Shown in pieces: positions 17,144 through 25,399 of a stretch of 64,000 nucleotides of DNA (position 1 is the stretch's first letter; each line of letters starts with the position of its first letter). The stretch is from Streptomyces kanamyceticus. Its GTDB lineage: Bacteria > Actinomycetota > Actinomycetes > Streptomycetales > Streptomycetaceae. Below the pieces are notes generated by a model that worked only from the letters and a program-made list of their open reading frames with translations, was not told the origin of the DNA and did no database searches. The position numbers and the translations under genes were made by a program. The stretch lies in NCBI RefSeq assembly GCF_008704495.1, contig NZ_CP023699.1, forward strand, positions 3,720,001-3,784,000. Direction: 5' to 3'.

Positions 17144-17184
17144 CGCCGCGATTCCAGGCCAGTGCCAAGTCAGCACGGGAATGC

Positions 17185-17220
17185 GGAAGGGGTCGGACTC
17201 AGCGGAGTCCGACCCCTTCC
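17185..17220. terminator. 16-bp perfect hairpin, ancestral ychF terminator
   Basis: GGAAGGGGTCGGACTC (17185-17200) and GAGTCCGACCCCTTCC (17205-17220) pair fully around AGCG. It lies 45 bp beyond the ychF-like stop at 17266-17268. A related hairpin lies at nearly the same distance from the intact ychF stop at 33858. Confidence 0.8.
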
Positions 17221-17265
17221 TGCCTGCACGCTTGGCGAATTTCCTAGCTCACAGCGACGGCGCAA

Positions 17266-17289
17266 TCACACGTTGAACCGGAACTCCAC
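17266..17289 (-). other. Duplicate ychF 3' end: candidate attL of the island
   Basis: Minus-strand codons here read V-E-F-R-F-N-V-stop, the same C-terminus as the intact ychF gene (33858-33881). The 11-bp sequence CGGAACTCCAC (17279-17289) is identical to 33871-33881, and 20 of the 24 bases agree overall. Upstream of Val the frame stops resembling YchF. The left-hand copy is taken as the displaced end of the original gene. Confidence 0.7.
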
Positions 17290-17321
17290 GATAAGGATTT
17301 GACCTGCGGAAATGTGCGGGC

Positions 17322-17341
17322 ATCCAGCACCGATCCAGCAC
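17322..17341. repeat. Paired direct repeat ATCCAGCAC, 11-bp spacing (left island end)
   Basis: ATCCAGCAC at 17322-17330 and 17333-17341, separated by two bases and followed by GG. The same pair occurs twice at the right end of the island (33685-33704, 33749-33768). The spacing of one helical turn fits arm-type integrase sites or another protein-binding array. Confidence 0.7.
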
Positions 17342-17346
17342 GGGAG

Positions 17347-17520
17347 TCACTCCTGAGCACGAGAAGCCTCAAAGGCCCGAACCATACCCGCCAACGCCCG
17401 CGTATGCACCAGTTTCGCGAGGCTCCGCGGCGCGTGCACATCAGACGCGCAGCACTCGCATGCAACGTCCCAGGGAACCCATAGACGTTCTCGGTCACTC
17501 GGACACAGACAGACGCTCAT
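17347..17520 (-). CDS. Possible small Cys-containing ORF (57 aa), unrecognised
   Basis: An ATG (17518-17520) opens a 57-codon frame reading MSVCLCPSDRERLWVPWDVA, then CECCASDVHAPRSLAKLVH and on to ASRAQE. It has five cysteines in its first 24 residues. There is no clear RBS, and third-position GC is well below that of the flanking genes, so this may be foreign or non-coding. An overlapping frame (17244-17498) is equally undistinguished. It lies in the 378-bp gap between the island's left end and its first clear gene (17290-17667). Confidence 0.25.
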   Translation of the reverse strand: MSVCLCPSDRERLWVPWDVACECCASDVHAPRSLAKLVHTRALAGMVRAFEASRAQE

Positions 17521-17667
17521 GCGCTTTCACAGGTAGGCAAGCCAGTCTTTCGCCAGCGGCTCAAATTCCCTCCAGCCAGTACCGACTCCATCACGCGCAA
17601 CGTAGATTCAGGCAGGAAGACAGCCGAGCGGGGATATGGTCGAAGAGCTATGTGAGGGCGGGGAGCA

Positions 17668-19200
17668 ATGGTCAGGGCTTGGACAGTCCGTGGGGGCCAG
17701 TACGGAGAGCGCGAAGAGCAGGCGATTGACGAAGGCGTGGTGATCGCCGGCTGGGAGGAAGTCGGCGATCTGAGCGGCTGCGCGTCGATCGCCGATGTGG
17801 GGGATGTACTGGCGCGGGCCTATCCCGATGAGCCGCCCGGCAGGGTGGACAACTGGAAGCATCAGCTGTGGCGCTTCATCACGATGGAGACCGGAGATCT
17901 GGTCGTGATGCCCCGCAAGTTCCTCGGAGTCGTCGCCATCGGTCGGCTGACTGGCGGATACGAATACCGGAGCGAGGCCGCCCCCGGCTTTCGGCACACT
18001 CGCAAGGTGGAGTGGGTGCGCACCCAGGTGGAGCGTGCCGCGATCGGTGGCGACCTCCGCGACAGCATCGGCGCATTCCTGACCGTGAGCGAGCTGCGCC
18101 GCCGTGACGCAGCACACCGTGTCGAGACACTGGCGCAGACCGGTGTCGACCCGGGCTACAAGGGCGCCGTGGAGCCGCCTGCGGACCCCGAGGCGTTGGA
18201 GCAGGATGTGCGCGACGAGGGCACCCGGCAACTGACCGCCCGGGACCTGATCGGCCTGTGGGGCTGGCAGAGGCGCACCGGTGATGTCATCGACCTCGTC
18301 GACCGGGAGCTCACTGCTCAAGGTCTGCAGGTGGCCCCGCACTTCACGGAGGTCCAGCTCGACGGCCTGGTCACGGTCTCCGCAGAGGAGACCACCCTGG
18401 CGGGGGAGGCGACTCAGGAAGCTCCGGGGACGGACCTTGGCCACACGCCTACAAGGGTCGCGGGCGAGGATCTGAGTCGCCACTGGCGCATCGGCAGCCT
18501 CCCCTTCGCCCGCGACGTGGTCACGGTCGGCTTCGACGAACCGCTCAACCGCGCCATCACACGCATGGTCCAGGGTGACTTCTCCCAGCTTCCGGTGGTG
18601 AACCCGAACAACGTGCTGCGCGGGGTAGTCACTTGGGAGAGCATCGCGCGAGCCCAGTTGGGGCATCGCGGCGCCACCATAGCCGCAGCTTTGGATCCTC
18701 ATCCGCTTACCTCCCAGGAGCAGGAAGAGCTGTTCGTCCGCATCGACGACATCCAGCGTCACGGATTCCTCATCGTCACCGACGGCGACAATCTCGTGCT
18801 CGGTATCCTCACCGCGTCTGACTTGGCCGATCAGCTCAAGCTCCGGGTGGAACCGTTCATCCTTCTCGGCGAGGTCGAACGTCGGCTGCGTCGCCTTACC
18901 GATCGATTGCCCCAGGACGAGCTGCCCGTCGGCTCAGGCGTTCGCAAGGCGCGCGCCGCAGGCAAGTACCTCACCCTCGGCCAGTACCCAGAAGTCCTCA
19001 AGGACGACGCCTGCTGGGCGAGGCTGGCGTGGCCGTATGAGCAGGACGATCTCGTCCGCCGTGTCACCGCCGTCAAGGACTACCGGAACGAACTCGCTCA
19101 CTGGGACATGGACGCCCCAGAGACGAAGACCGAGGCTCTGACGGAGACCAAGCAGTTGCTGAGTCTGCTGAAGCTCATCGACCACGACCCGCGGCCGTAA
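17668..19200 (+). CDS. Fusion protein: Mrr-type N-terminal (EVE/PUA-like) domain, CBS pair, HEPN-like C-terminus
   Basis: A 510-residue soluble protein. Residues 1-155 (MVRAWTVRGGQYGEREEQAI, GDLVVMPRKFLGVVAIGRL, RHTRKVEWVRTQVERAAI, DSIGAFLTVSELRRRDAAHR) match the N-terminal domain I know from Streptomyces Mrr-like restriction enzymes, an EVE/PUA-like fold thought to read modified bases. Two CBS motifs follow at about 275-335 (VTVGFDEPLNRAITRMVQGD, QLPVVNPNNVLRGVVTW) and 340-398 (FLIVTDGDNLVLGILTASDLA), a pair that normally binds adenine nucleotides. Residues 400-510 resemble a Swt1-type HEPN domain, with Arg473-N-E-L-A-His478 as the RX4H motif of HEPN RNases. The Mrr nuclease domain itself is absent. 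ATG 17668 follows GGGGAG. Activity is inferred. Confidence 0.75.
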   Translation: MVRAWTVRGGQYGEREEQAIDEGVVIAGWEEVGDLSGCASIADVGDVLARAYPDEPPGRVDNWKHQLWRFITMETGDLVVMPRKFLGVVAIGRLTGGYEYRSEAAPGFRHTRKVEWVRTQVERAAIGGDLRDSIGAFLTVSELRRRDAAHRVETLAQTGVDPGYKGAVEPPADPEALEQDVRDEGTRQLTARDLIGLWGWQRRTGDVIDLVDRELTAQGLQVAPHFTEVQLDGLVTVSAEETTLAGEATQEAPGTDLGHTPTRVAGEDLSRHWRIGSLPFARDVVTVGFDEPLNRAITRMVQGDFSQLPVVNPNNVLRGVVTWESIARAQLGHRGATIAAALDPHPLTSQEQEELFVRIDDIQRHGFLIVTDGDNLVLGILTASDLADQLKLRVEPFILLGEVERRLRRLTDRLPQDELPVGSGVRKARAAGKYLTLGQYPEVLKDDACWARLAWPYEQDDLVRRVTAVKDYRNELAHWDMDAPETKTEALTETKQLLSLLKLIDHDPRP

Positions 19201-19228
19201 GCGGCTGAATCATCCTGGTCGGGACCTG

Positions 19229-20815
19229 TCAGGCTTCCGGCTCAGGCTTGTCGAGGCCGAGCTGAATCACCGCGAGCGCTTCGGCGATCTCGACCGCCAA
19301 CTCGTCGTCCGGACCGCTGATCAGAACGACATCCTGATAGAGCGGTTCCAATACCTCCTTGGCCTCTGCCGTCCGCCCTTGAGCGAGCAGCAACATGCCG
19401 ATGTTGTGCCGCAGTTCCAGTGCTTCTTCGCTCGCGTCGCTGTCAGCGGTGCGTACGACGTCCAGCACTTCCCTCAGCTGCGCCAGCGCGTCGGTAACCA
19501 TGCCGAGCTCGGCGCGGCACCGTGCGGCTTGGGCACGGCAGGCACGGGCCTGCTCGCTGGTCGGCCCTGCAATGCGGGCATACGCGTCAGCGAGCGTGTC
19601 GAACTCGGGACGCGCGGCGCGGTAGTCACCGCCGAGAAGACGCACGGCGGCACGTTGCCTGCGCAGTGCCAGTACGGCCTTGTTCTCAGGGCCGAGCGCG
19701 CGGGCCGCCGGTTCGATGACCTCCCCGAGCACCTCGACTGCCTGCGCGAACCGGTCTTCGCGGATGAGGTGGTCAGCCTGGTCACGGGCTGCCCTGATGT
19801 CCTCGCGCAACTGAGCCGGCACCGGCATGGGCTGCAGCACGGCAGGGTTTGGCCGGTCGGCAGCGCGTGCCTGTTCACGAGCCCGGGGTGCATACGGCTT
19901 ACGGTAGAGCGCGGTCGGGTCAGGCACTCCTGTAGGGCCCTGGCTGCCGTTGACGGCCGTTGCCTCACCGGGCAGCGGCAGAAACGGAAGCAGCCTTTCG
20001 TACACCTCTTGCGTGTCGGACGGCCGTTCCTCGGGGTCCTTGCCCAGCAGGCGCAGGACCAGTTCCTCCAGTGGCTGCGGCACCTCGGGACGCAGCTGTC
20101 TCAAGGGCATGGGCTCTTCACTTACATGCTGGTACATGAGACCGAACTCATCACCAGCGGTAAACAACAGGCGACCGCTGAGGAGTTCGTGCAGCACGCA
20201 GCCGAGCGCATAGAGGTCCGTCCGCGGCGTGATGGTGCCGCCCCGCACTTGCTCAGGAGCCATGTACTGATACGTACCGATCGGTGTCCCGGTGGCAGTC
20301 AGCTTGGTGACATCCGTGCGGAGGATGGCAGCGATGCCGAAGTCCAAGACCTTCACTGTGCCGTCGCGGGCAACGAGGATGTTGGACGGCTTCAAATCTC
20401 GATGAATTACCGGGACTTGGTGGGCATGCGACAGCACGGTCGCAACCTGTGCGGCAACTGCTGCCGCCCAGCCGATCGGCATCGGCTGGGCCGAGTTGAC
20501 GTAGTGGGTCAGCGAGACGCCGTCGACGAGTTCCATCACCAGGAACAGCCGCTCCAGCGAGGCGTCAAGCACCGCGTCATACACCTGAGGTACGCCGGGG
20601 TGCTGAATGCGCGCGGTGATTCGAGCCTCACGCTGGAAGCGCTTGGCGAATTCCTCGGCAAGGTGCGGGGCTGCAGCCAATGACGCTTGCCGGAGCAGCT
20701 TTACGGCGACCGGGCGGTCAAGGACTGTGTCGTAGCCGCGCCACACGTCGCCCATGCCGCCGTGGTCAAGCTCCTCAAGGAGTTCATAGCGGTCGGAGAT
20801 GGGCTCGGACGGCAC
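19229..20815 (-). CDS. Soluble Ser/Thr protein kinase with TPR-like C-terminus
   Basis: A 528-residue Hanks-type kinase. Kinase domain about 9-275: LDHGGMGDVWRG loop, Lys39 in VAVKLL, VIHRDLKPSN with Asp140, DFG 158-160, MAPEQ 185-189, and DLYALGCVLHELLSGR. A Pro-rich linker (about 290-335) leads to a helical region (about 340-520) with TPR-like repeats (ALGPENKAVLALRRQRAAV, ALELRHNIGMLLLAQGRTAEA). No membrane segment or PASTA domain is present, so it does not sense muropeptides. It is convergent with the CBS/HEPN gene (28 bp between stops) and is the second gene of the island, suggesting a defence or signalling role rather than a housekeeping one. GTG start at 20813-20815. Confidence 0.88.
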   Translation of the reverse strand: MPSEPISDRYELLEELDHGGMGDVWRGYDTVLDRPVAVKLLRQASLAAAPHLAEEFAKRFQREARITARIQHPGVPQVYDAVLDASLERLFLVMELVDGVSLTHYVNSAQPMPIGWAAAVAAQVATVLSHAHQVPVIHRDLKPSNILVARDGTVKVLDFGIAAILRTDVTKLTATGTPIGTYQYMAPEQVRGGTITPRTDLYALGCVLHELLSGRLLFTAGDEFGLMYQHVSEEPMPLRQLRPEVPQPLEELVLRLLGKDPEERPSDTQEVYERLLPFLPLPGEATAVNGSQGPTGVPDPTALYRKPYAPRAREQARAADRPNPAVLQPMPVPAQLREDIRAARDQADHLIREDRFAQAVEVLGEVIEPAARALGPENKAVLALRRQRAAVRLLGGDYRAARPEFDTLADAYARIAGPTSEQARACRAQAARCRAELGMVTDALAQLREVLDVVRTADSDASEEALELRHNIGMLLLAQGRTAEAKEVLEPLYQDVVLISGPDDELAVEIAEALAVIQLGLDKPEPEA

Positions 20816-20990
20816 GGTGCTCTCGCTTCCTGCGGTGATCGGCGAGTCGTGGTATTCGCGGTGTGACGGTACGTGTCCAGTGTGACGAATGGGGTGATCA
20901 CTCGTCCAGGCCCGGATCAGCCAGGATCACGAAGGTGATGCCGAAACCAGGCTCTGGCATCGCCACCGTGAGAGGTGACAGACCAGGGCA

Positions 20991-23900
20991 TCAGAACCCG
21001 TCGTCGACCCCTTCCTCCCGCCGAATCATCCGCCAGGCTGCCTTGCGTGCGCTGCGGTCGAGGCTCGACTTGAAGCCCTTGTCGCCACCGAAGTACTGAC
21101 GGCCGAGGCCGGCAATGGTGTCGATATGGTCGGCCATCTTGTCCTCGAAGACGTCATCGAAGACCAGGCCGAAGTTATCTACGTCGTTGTTGGCCACGGC
21201 GGCGGCCCGCACCTTCGGGTCGGCCTTGGCCTCTTCGAAGGGGCGCAGGACGTCCTGCTCGGTGAACTCGGTGCCGAACTTCTCGTTGAACTTCTCGATC
21301 AGCTCTGACAACAGCGACTTCTCGACCTCCATGGCACCGCCGGCCCCGTCACCGAATCCCTTCAAGTCGGCCGCCCCCTCGGGGCTGAGGGAGACGTCGT
21401 ACTCGCCCGTCTTCTCCACGCGCATGTGGCTGAGGTCAACTTCACCTATGTCCACGCCTCCGTCGGCGCGCCGCGGCAGCCGGTTGAGCAGATGACGGCC
21501 GTACAGATGCAGCCGCTCCAACTCGGCATCCTGGTACGGCACGATCTGCGCGAGGAACCCGTACTTGCGTACGTAGTCGTTGAGGTTGGCGCGGAAGTCC
21601 TCGGCGGTCTCGACCTCCTCGTCGTCCTCGCTCTCCATCAAGGCGGTGAACCGCTCGACGGCCGAGGACAGCAGCCGGTACAGCTCGGCGTGCAGCTTTT
21701 CCCACTTGGCCTGCGAGCCGCCCGCCTTCTGTTTCGCCTCAAAGTATGCAGCGGCGAACTCGTCCATCTCTTGCTCGGCGAGAACCGGCGCGGACATGAC
21801 GCGACCCTGCGCGGTGTAGAGCACGTTCGGGTCGGAGGGGAGGGTGTTCGCCTCCTCGAAGTACGGGCGGAAGGCGTCCTGGATGTCCTCGGCCTCGTTC
21901 ACGAAGTCCAGGACAGCGAGATCGGACTGCGCCTTGCGCTCGGCGGTCCGGTTCAGCCGGGACAGCGTCTGCACGGCGGCGATGCCAGTCAGTGTCTTGT
22001 TGACGTACATCGTCGTGAGGAGCGGCTGGTCGAACCCGGTCTGGTACTTCTCCGCAACGACCAGGATCTTGCACTCGGGTTTGCCCCGACCACCCGCCTT
22101 CACAGCCTTGTCGTCGGCGCGCGTGTACGCGAACGCCTCAGGCAGCGCGCTCTCGGCGAGCCCTCCATTCTCCTTGCTCTCAGTGGTCTCCTCACCGTCG
22201 ACGGTGAGCGAGCCGGAGAAGGCGACAAGAACTCCGAGGTCCGGGTGCTTGGTGTCGTACTCCCGGTCCTTGATGTAGCTCTTGATGGCACGCGCCATCT
22301 GCACGGCGGACTGCCGTGACGCAGTGACCACCATCGACTTCGCGCGCCCGCCCAGCCGGCCGCGGGTGTGCGTGACGAAGTGCTCCACGATCACCTGAGC
22401 ATGCTGCGCGACGGTCGAGTCGTGGGTGAGCGCGTACCGGGCGAGCAGGCCATTGGCCTTGGAGGGGTCGACCTCCTTCTCGTCCGGGTTCTGGTTCACC
22501 AGCTTCCAGTACGTGTTGTACGTGACGTAGTTGCGCAGCGGGTCGAGGATGAAGCCTTCCTCGATGGCCTGCCGCATCGAGTAGGTGTGGAAGGGGCGGT
22601 ACTTGGCCTCACCGGCAACGGTGTCGAGCGTGCCGAAGAGTTCGAGAGTCTTGGCCTTGGGGGTCGCAGTGAAGGCGAAGTAGGAGAGGTTCGCGGCCTG
22701 CGCCCGTTCCTGCGCCTTCTCCTTGAGCTGGTCGGTGAGCTTGACAGTCGTCGCACCCGCGTCCTCGGAGTCTGAGTCCAGACCGAGGTCGCGCAGGGCG
22801 GCCTTGACGGCGGTGGCGGCGTCTCCGGACTGCGAGGAGTGCGCCTCGTCGACGACGATCGCGAACCGACTCCCCGCGATCTCGGTCGGGTTGCGCTTGA
22901 TGTAGTCGAGCAGCGCCGGGAACGAGTGCAGGGTTACGGTGACGATCTTCCCGGTGTCCCGGGACAGTGCGCGGGCAAGCTGCTCACCCTTCGCCCCGTT
23001 CTTCTCATCGATCTTCACGACGAGCCCGGTGGTACGCGAGAAACTGCCGACGGTCTCGCGAAGCTGAGCATCGAGGTTGCGTCGGTCGGTGATGACGATG
23101 ACCTTGTCGAAGACCGGCTCGCCGGGTGCGATGCGCCCCGCGGTCACGGCGTCCTGGTCGAGGGTGCGCGGGTCGGTGCCAGCGTGCAGATCTGAGAGCC
23201 GGTGGGCGAGCCAGCCGATGGTGTTGGACTTGCCGGACCCGGCGGACGCCATGATCAGGTAGTTCTGACCGGAGCCGTGGTGGGCGGCGTGCGCGGTCAG
23301 CTTCTTCACCACGTCCCACTGGTGGAAGCGGGGGAAGATCGTGGTCCGGCCGACGCCCTTCTTCGGCTTCTGCTGGTGCACGAAGCGTTCGAGAAGGTCG
23401 AGCCAGTTCTCCCGTTCCCAGACCTGCTCCCAAAGGTAAGAGGTGGCGTACTTACCAAAAGCGGCCGGGGCGGGGTTTCCAGCGCCACCGAGCCGACCAG
23501 GGCCTTCGGAGCCGGTGTTGAAGGGCAGGAAGCGGGTGCTCTTGCCCTTGAGCTGGGTCGCGACGAACACGAGGTCCGGGTCGACAGCGAAGTTCGCGAC
23601 GACCCGCTTTGCAAAGATCAGCTCGGTCGAGTCACGGTCACTGCGGTACTGCTCCTTGGCGTGCTCGACGCCCTGTCCGGTGAGTGGGTTCTTCAACTCG
23701 GCCGTGGCGAGCGGGATTCCGTTGAGGAACAGGGTCAGGTCGAGGCGGTGTCCCCAGTCGGCCTGCTTGGTGGCGTACGGAAGTTCGCGGACGACGGTGA
23801 GGCGGTTGGCCCGGTACGGGGCGAGGATGGCGGGGTCCGCGACGAGGTTCGGCTTGAAGTAGGCGACGCGCAACTTCACGCCGCGGTCCTTCACGCCTTC

Positions 23901-24167
23901 GCGGAGGACGTGTAGCACGCCGTGCTCGGCGATGGCCTGGTCAAGGCGCTTGGCGAACCCGCGCTGGGCCTCGGCCTGACCGCCGTAGACGTTGGCGAGC
24001 TCGTACCACTCGTCGGGCTGGGTGCGTCCGATGAAGGTGAAGAGCTCGTTGGTGTCGAGACCGAGATCAGCCTGGTAGTCCTGGGGGTTGGCTTCGCGCC
24101 AGCCACGATCGAGGAGGGCGGCGACTATGGCGGAGCCGAAGGCTTTCTCGTTGTGCACGGGGGTCAT
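20991..24167 (-). CDS. hsdR: Type I restriction enzyme, R subunit (HsdR)
   Basis: A 1058-residue translocase-nuclease. The N-terminal nuclease core shows Asp143 (HRLDLTLFLNG) and Glu157-x-Lys159 (ATAELKNPLTGQG), the PD-(D/E)XK site. The SF2 motor has Walker A GSGKS (310-314), DEAH (440-443), YFAFTATPKAKTLELFG (motif III) and KYQTGFDQPLL/QTLSRLNRT (motifs V and VI). The C-terminal region would contact HsdM. ATG 24165-24167 overlaps the hsdS stop by ATGA. With HsdM and HsdS it would restrict unmodified DNA far from its recognition site. All key residues are intact. Confidence 0.95.
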   Translation of the reverse strand: MTPVHNEKAFGSAIVAALLDRGWREANPQDYQADLGLDTNELFTFIGRTQPDEWYELANVYGGQAEAQRGFAKRLDQAIAEHGVLHVLREGVKDRGVKLRVAYFKPNLVADPAILAPYRANRLTVVRELPYATKQADWGHRLDLTLFLNGIPLATAELKNPLTGQGVEHAKEQYRSDRDSTELIFAKRVVANFAVDPDLVFVATQLKGKSTRFLPFNTGSEGPGRLGGAGNPAPAAFGKYATSYLWEQVWERENWLDLLERFVHQQKPKKGVGRTTIFPRFHQWDVVKKLTAHAAHHGSGQNYLIMASAGSGKSNTIGWLAHRLSDLHAGTDPRTLDQDAVTAGRIAPGEPVFDKVIVITDRRNLDAQLRETVGSFSRTTGLVVKIDEKNGAKGEQLARALSRDTGKIVTVTLHSFPALLDYIKRNPTEIAGSRFAIVVDEAHSSQSGDAATAVKAALRDLGLDSDSEDAGATTVKLTDQLKEKAQERAQAANLSYFAFTATPKAKTLELFGTLDTVAGEAKYRPFHTYSMRQAIEEGFILDPLRNYVTYNTYWKLVNQNPDEKEVDPSKANGLLARYALTHDSTVAQHAQVIVEHFVTHTRGRLGGRAKSMVVTASRQSAVQMARAIKSYIKDREYDTKHPDLGVLVAFSGSLTVDGEETTESKENGGLAESALPEAFAYTRADDKAVKAGGRGKPECKILVVAEKYQTGFDQPLLTTMYVNKTLTGIAAVQTLSRLNRTAERKAQSDLAVLDFVNEAEDIQDAFRPYFEEANTLPSDPNVLYTAQGRVMSAPVLAEQEMDEFAAAYFEAKQKAGGSQAKWEKLHAELYRLLSSAVERFTALMESEDDEEVETAEDFRANLNDYVRKYGFLAQIVPYQDAELERLHLYGRHLLNRLPRRADGGVDIGEVDLSHMRVEKTGEYDVSLSPEGAADLKGFGDGAGGAMEVEKSLLSELIEKFNEKFGTEFTEQDVLRPFEEAKADPKVRAAAVANNDVDNFGLVFDDVFEDKMADHIDTIAGLGRQYFGGDKGFKSSLDRSARKAAWRMIRREEGVDDGF

Positions 24168-25399
24168 GGGGTCGGGACTCCGTCCGTTACGTTGCGACCG
24201 CTGGCGGTGGCGACGTCGAATTGGCCGGTTACTGCAGCGGTGATGAGGGCTTGGCGACGTTCGGCTAGCAGAGCGATCTGGCGATCTGCAAGTCGCGACA
24301 ATCGCATGCTCTGCTCTCGCCCGTTCTCAATCTCACCCACAAGGGCATCTTGCTGCGGGCGTGGCGGACAGTGGACTCGGAGTTTGAGTCCGTCACCCAC
24401 ACGCATGTGCTCATGGAGCGCCCCGGCACCTAGTAGCCGGAACTGTCGATCCATGTGCGACGCAAGGAAGTTGAAGAGGAGCAGTTCGGGCCTCATGTGA
24501 CGCTCGTCCGCCCGATAGAGCATGATGCGCTGCCCGAGAAAGACAGGAGCCTCGGAAAGCAACATCCCTGCTTGTCCGAGCGGGGCCTCACGGGTGAGAA
24601 GAACATCTCCAGAGCGTGGCACACCTCTCCGGTTCCACTCGACGAACACTTCTCGTTCAACAGAAAAGCAATCCGTCAAGTCTACGCGGCCATCCCGGAT
24701 ATTCGACGTGCGGATCATCTTGAACTGGGTGGAGGCTTCGGACGTTCGCGCCGTCTTGTTCACACAGTCAACGATGGCACGGCACACTGACGAAACAGGG
24801 ACCGTGGACTCATGCGGGAACCTGGAGAATGCCCGGTCGATCACCGCACGCGCACGAGCGACCGCAAGCTCACCCAGTCGGGCAAAACGTTGAGACAGTG
24901 CGTCAACTCGCTCAGTCTCGGCATCAAGGAAGTCTGCGATGCGACGCTGCTCCTCCAGAGAGGGAACAGGGAGCGGGATAGCGCCAAATTCATCCGGGTT
25001 GATCCTGGGCGTGCGAACATTCCCAAGATTAACTGACCCAATCCCACGTAGCCGCAGAACCACCTCCCCCGCAAACCAGGATGAGCGGAAGAGGTGGTGC
25101 AAGTATCTCCCATACACTAGCGGCCCCGGACGGAGAACCATGTAGTCTGGGCTCACTAGACCCGAAAATGAACTCTGCCCCATAGCACCCTGATAGGCAG
25201 ACATTCTATTCACAACAATGTCGCCCGGTGCACACACTTTATAGTTGCCCAGATCTTCCGCTCTCGCCAATGCGTCAGTCAGGTTACTGCGCGGCACTAC
25301 ACCGTGATACCTGGAAACCGAAAGGAGTGGGAGGTCCTTAACGCCAGCCCGGACTTCCATCTCACGGAAAAGATACTTTCCCAAGACCTCCTTGGTCAT
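24164..25399 (-). CDS. hsdS: Type I restriction-modification specificity subunit (HsdS)
   Basis: A 411-residue protein with two target-recognition domains, each followed by a conserved helix. The first ends in IPLPVPSLEEQRRIADFLDAETERVDAL; the second ends in LRVHCPPRPQQDALVGEIENGREQ and RLADRQIALLAERRQALI. It sets the bipartite DNA sequence recognised by HsdM and HsdR. Base composition is visibly more A/T-rich than the neighbours, as usual for fast-exchanging hsdS genes. ATGA overlaps at both ends (with hsdM at 25396-25399 and hsdR at 24164-24167) make the operon fully coupled. Confidence 0.93.
   Translation of the reverse strand: MTKEVLGKYLFREMEVRAGVKDLPLLSVSRYHGVVPRSNLTDALARAEDLGNYKVCAPGDIVVNRMSAYQGAMGQSSFSGLVSPDYMVLRPGPLVYGRYLHHLFRSSWFAGEVVLRLRGIGSVNLGNVRTPRINPDEFGAIPLPVPSLEEQRRIADFLDAETERVDALSQRFARLGELAVARARAVIDRAFSRFPHESTVPVSSVCRAIVDCVNKTARTSEASTQFKMIRTSNIRDGRVDLTDCFSVEREVFVEWNRRGVPRSGDVLLTREAPLGQAGMLLSEAPVFLGQRIMLYRADERHMRPELLLFNFLASHMDRQFRLLGAGALHEHMRVGDGLKLRVHCPPRPQQDALVGEIENGREQSMRLSRLADRQIALLAERRQALITAAVTGQFDVATASGRNVTDGVPTP

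Noticed and set aside
20863..21099. A small plus-strand gene between the kinase and hsdR
   Set aside because: It starts in the kinase promoter region and runs antisense into hsdR; no RBS and no recognisable protein.
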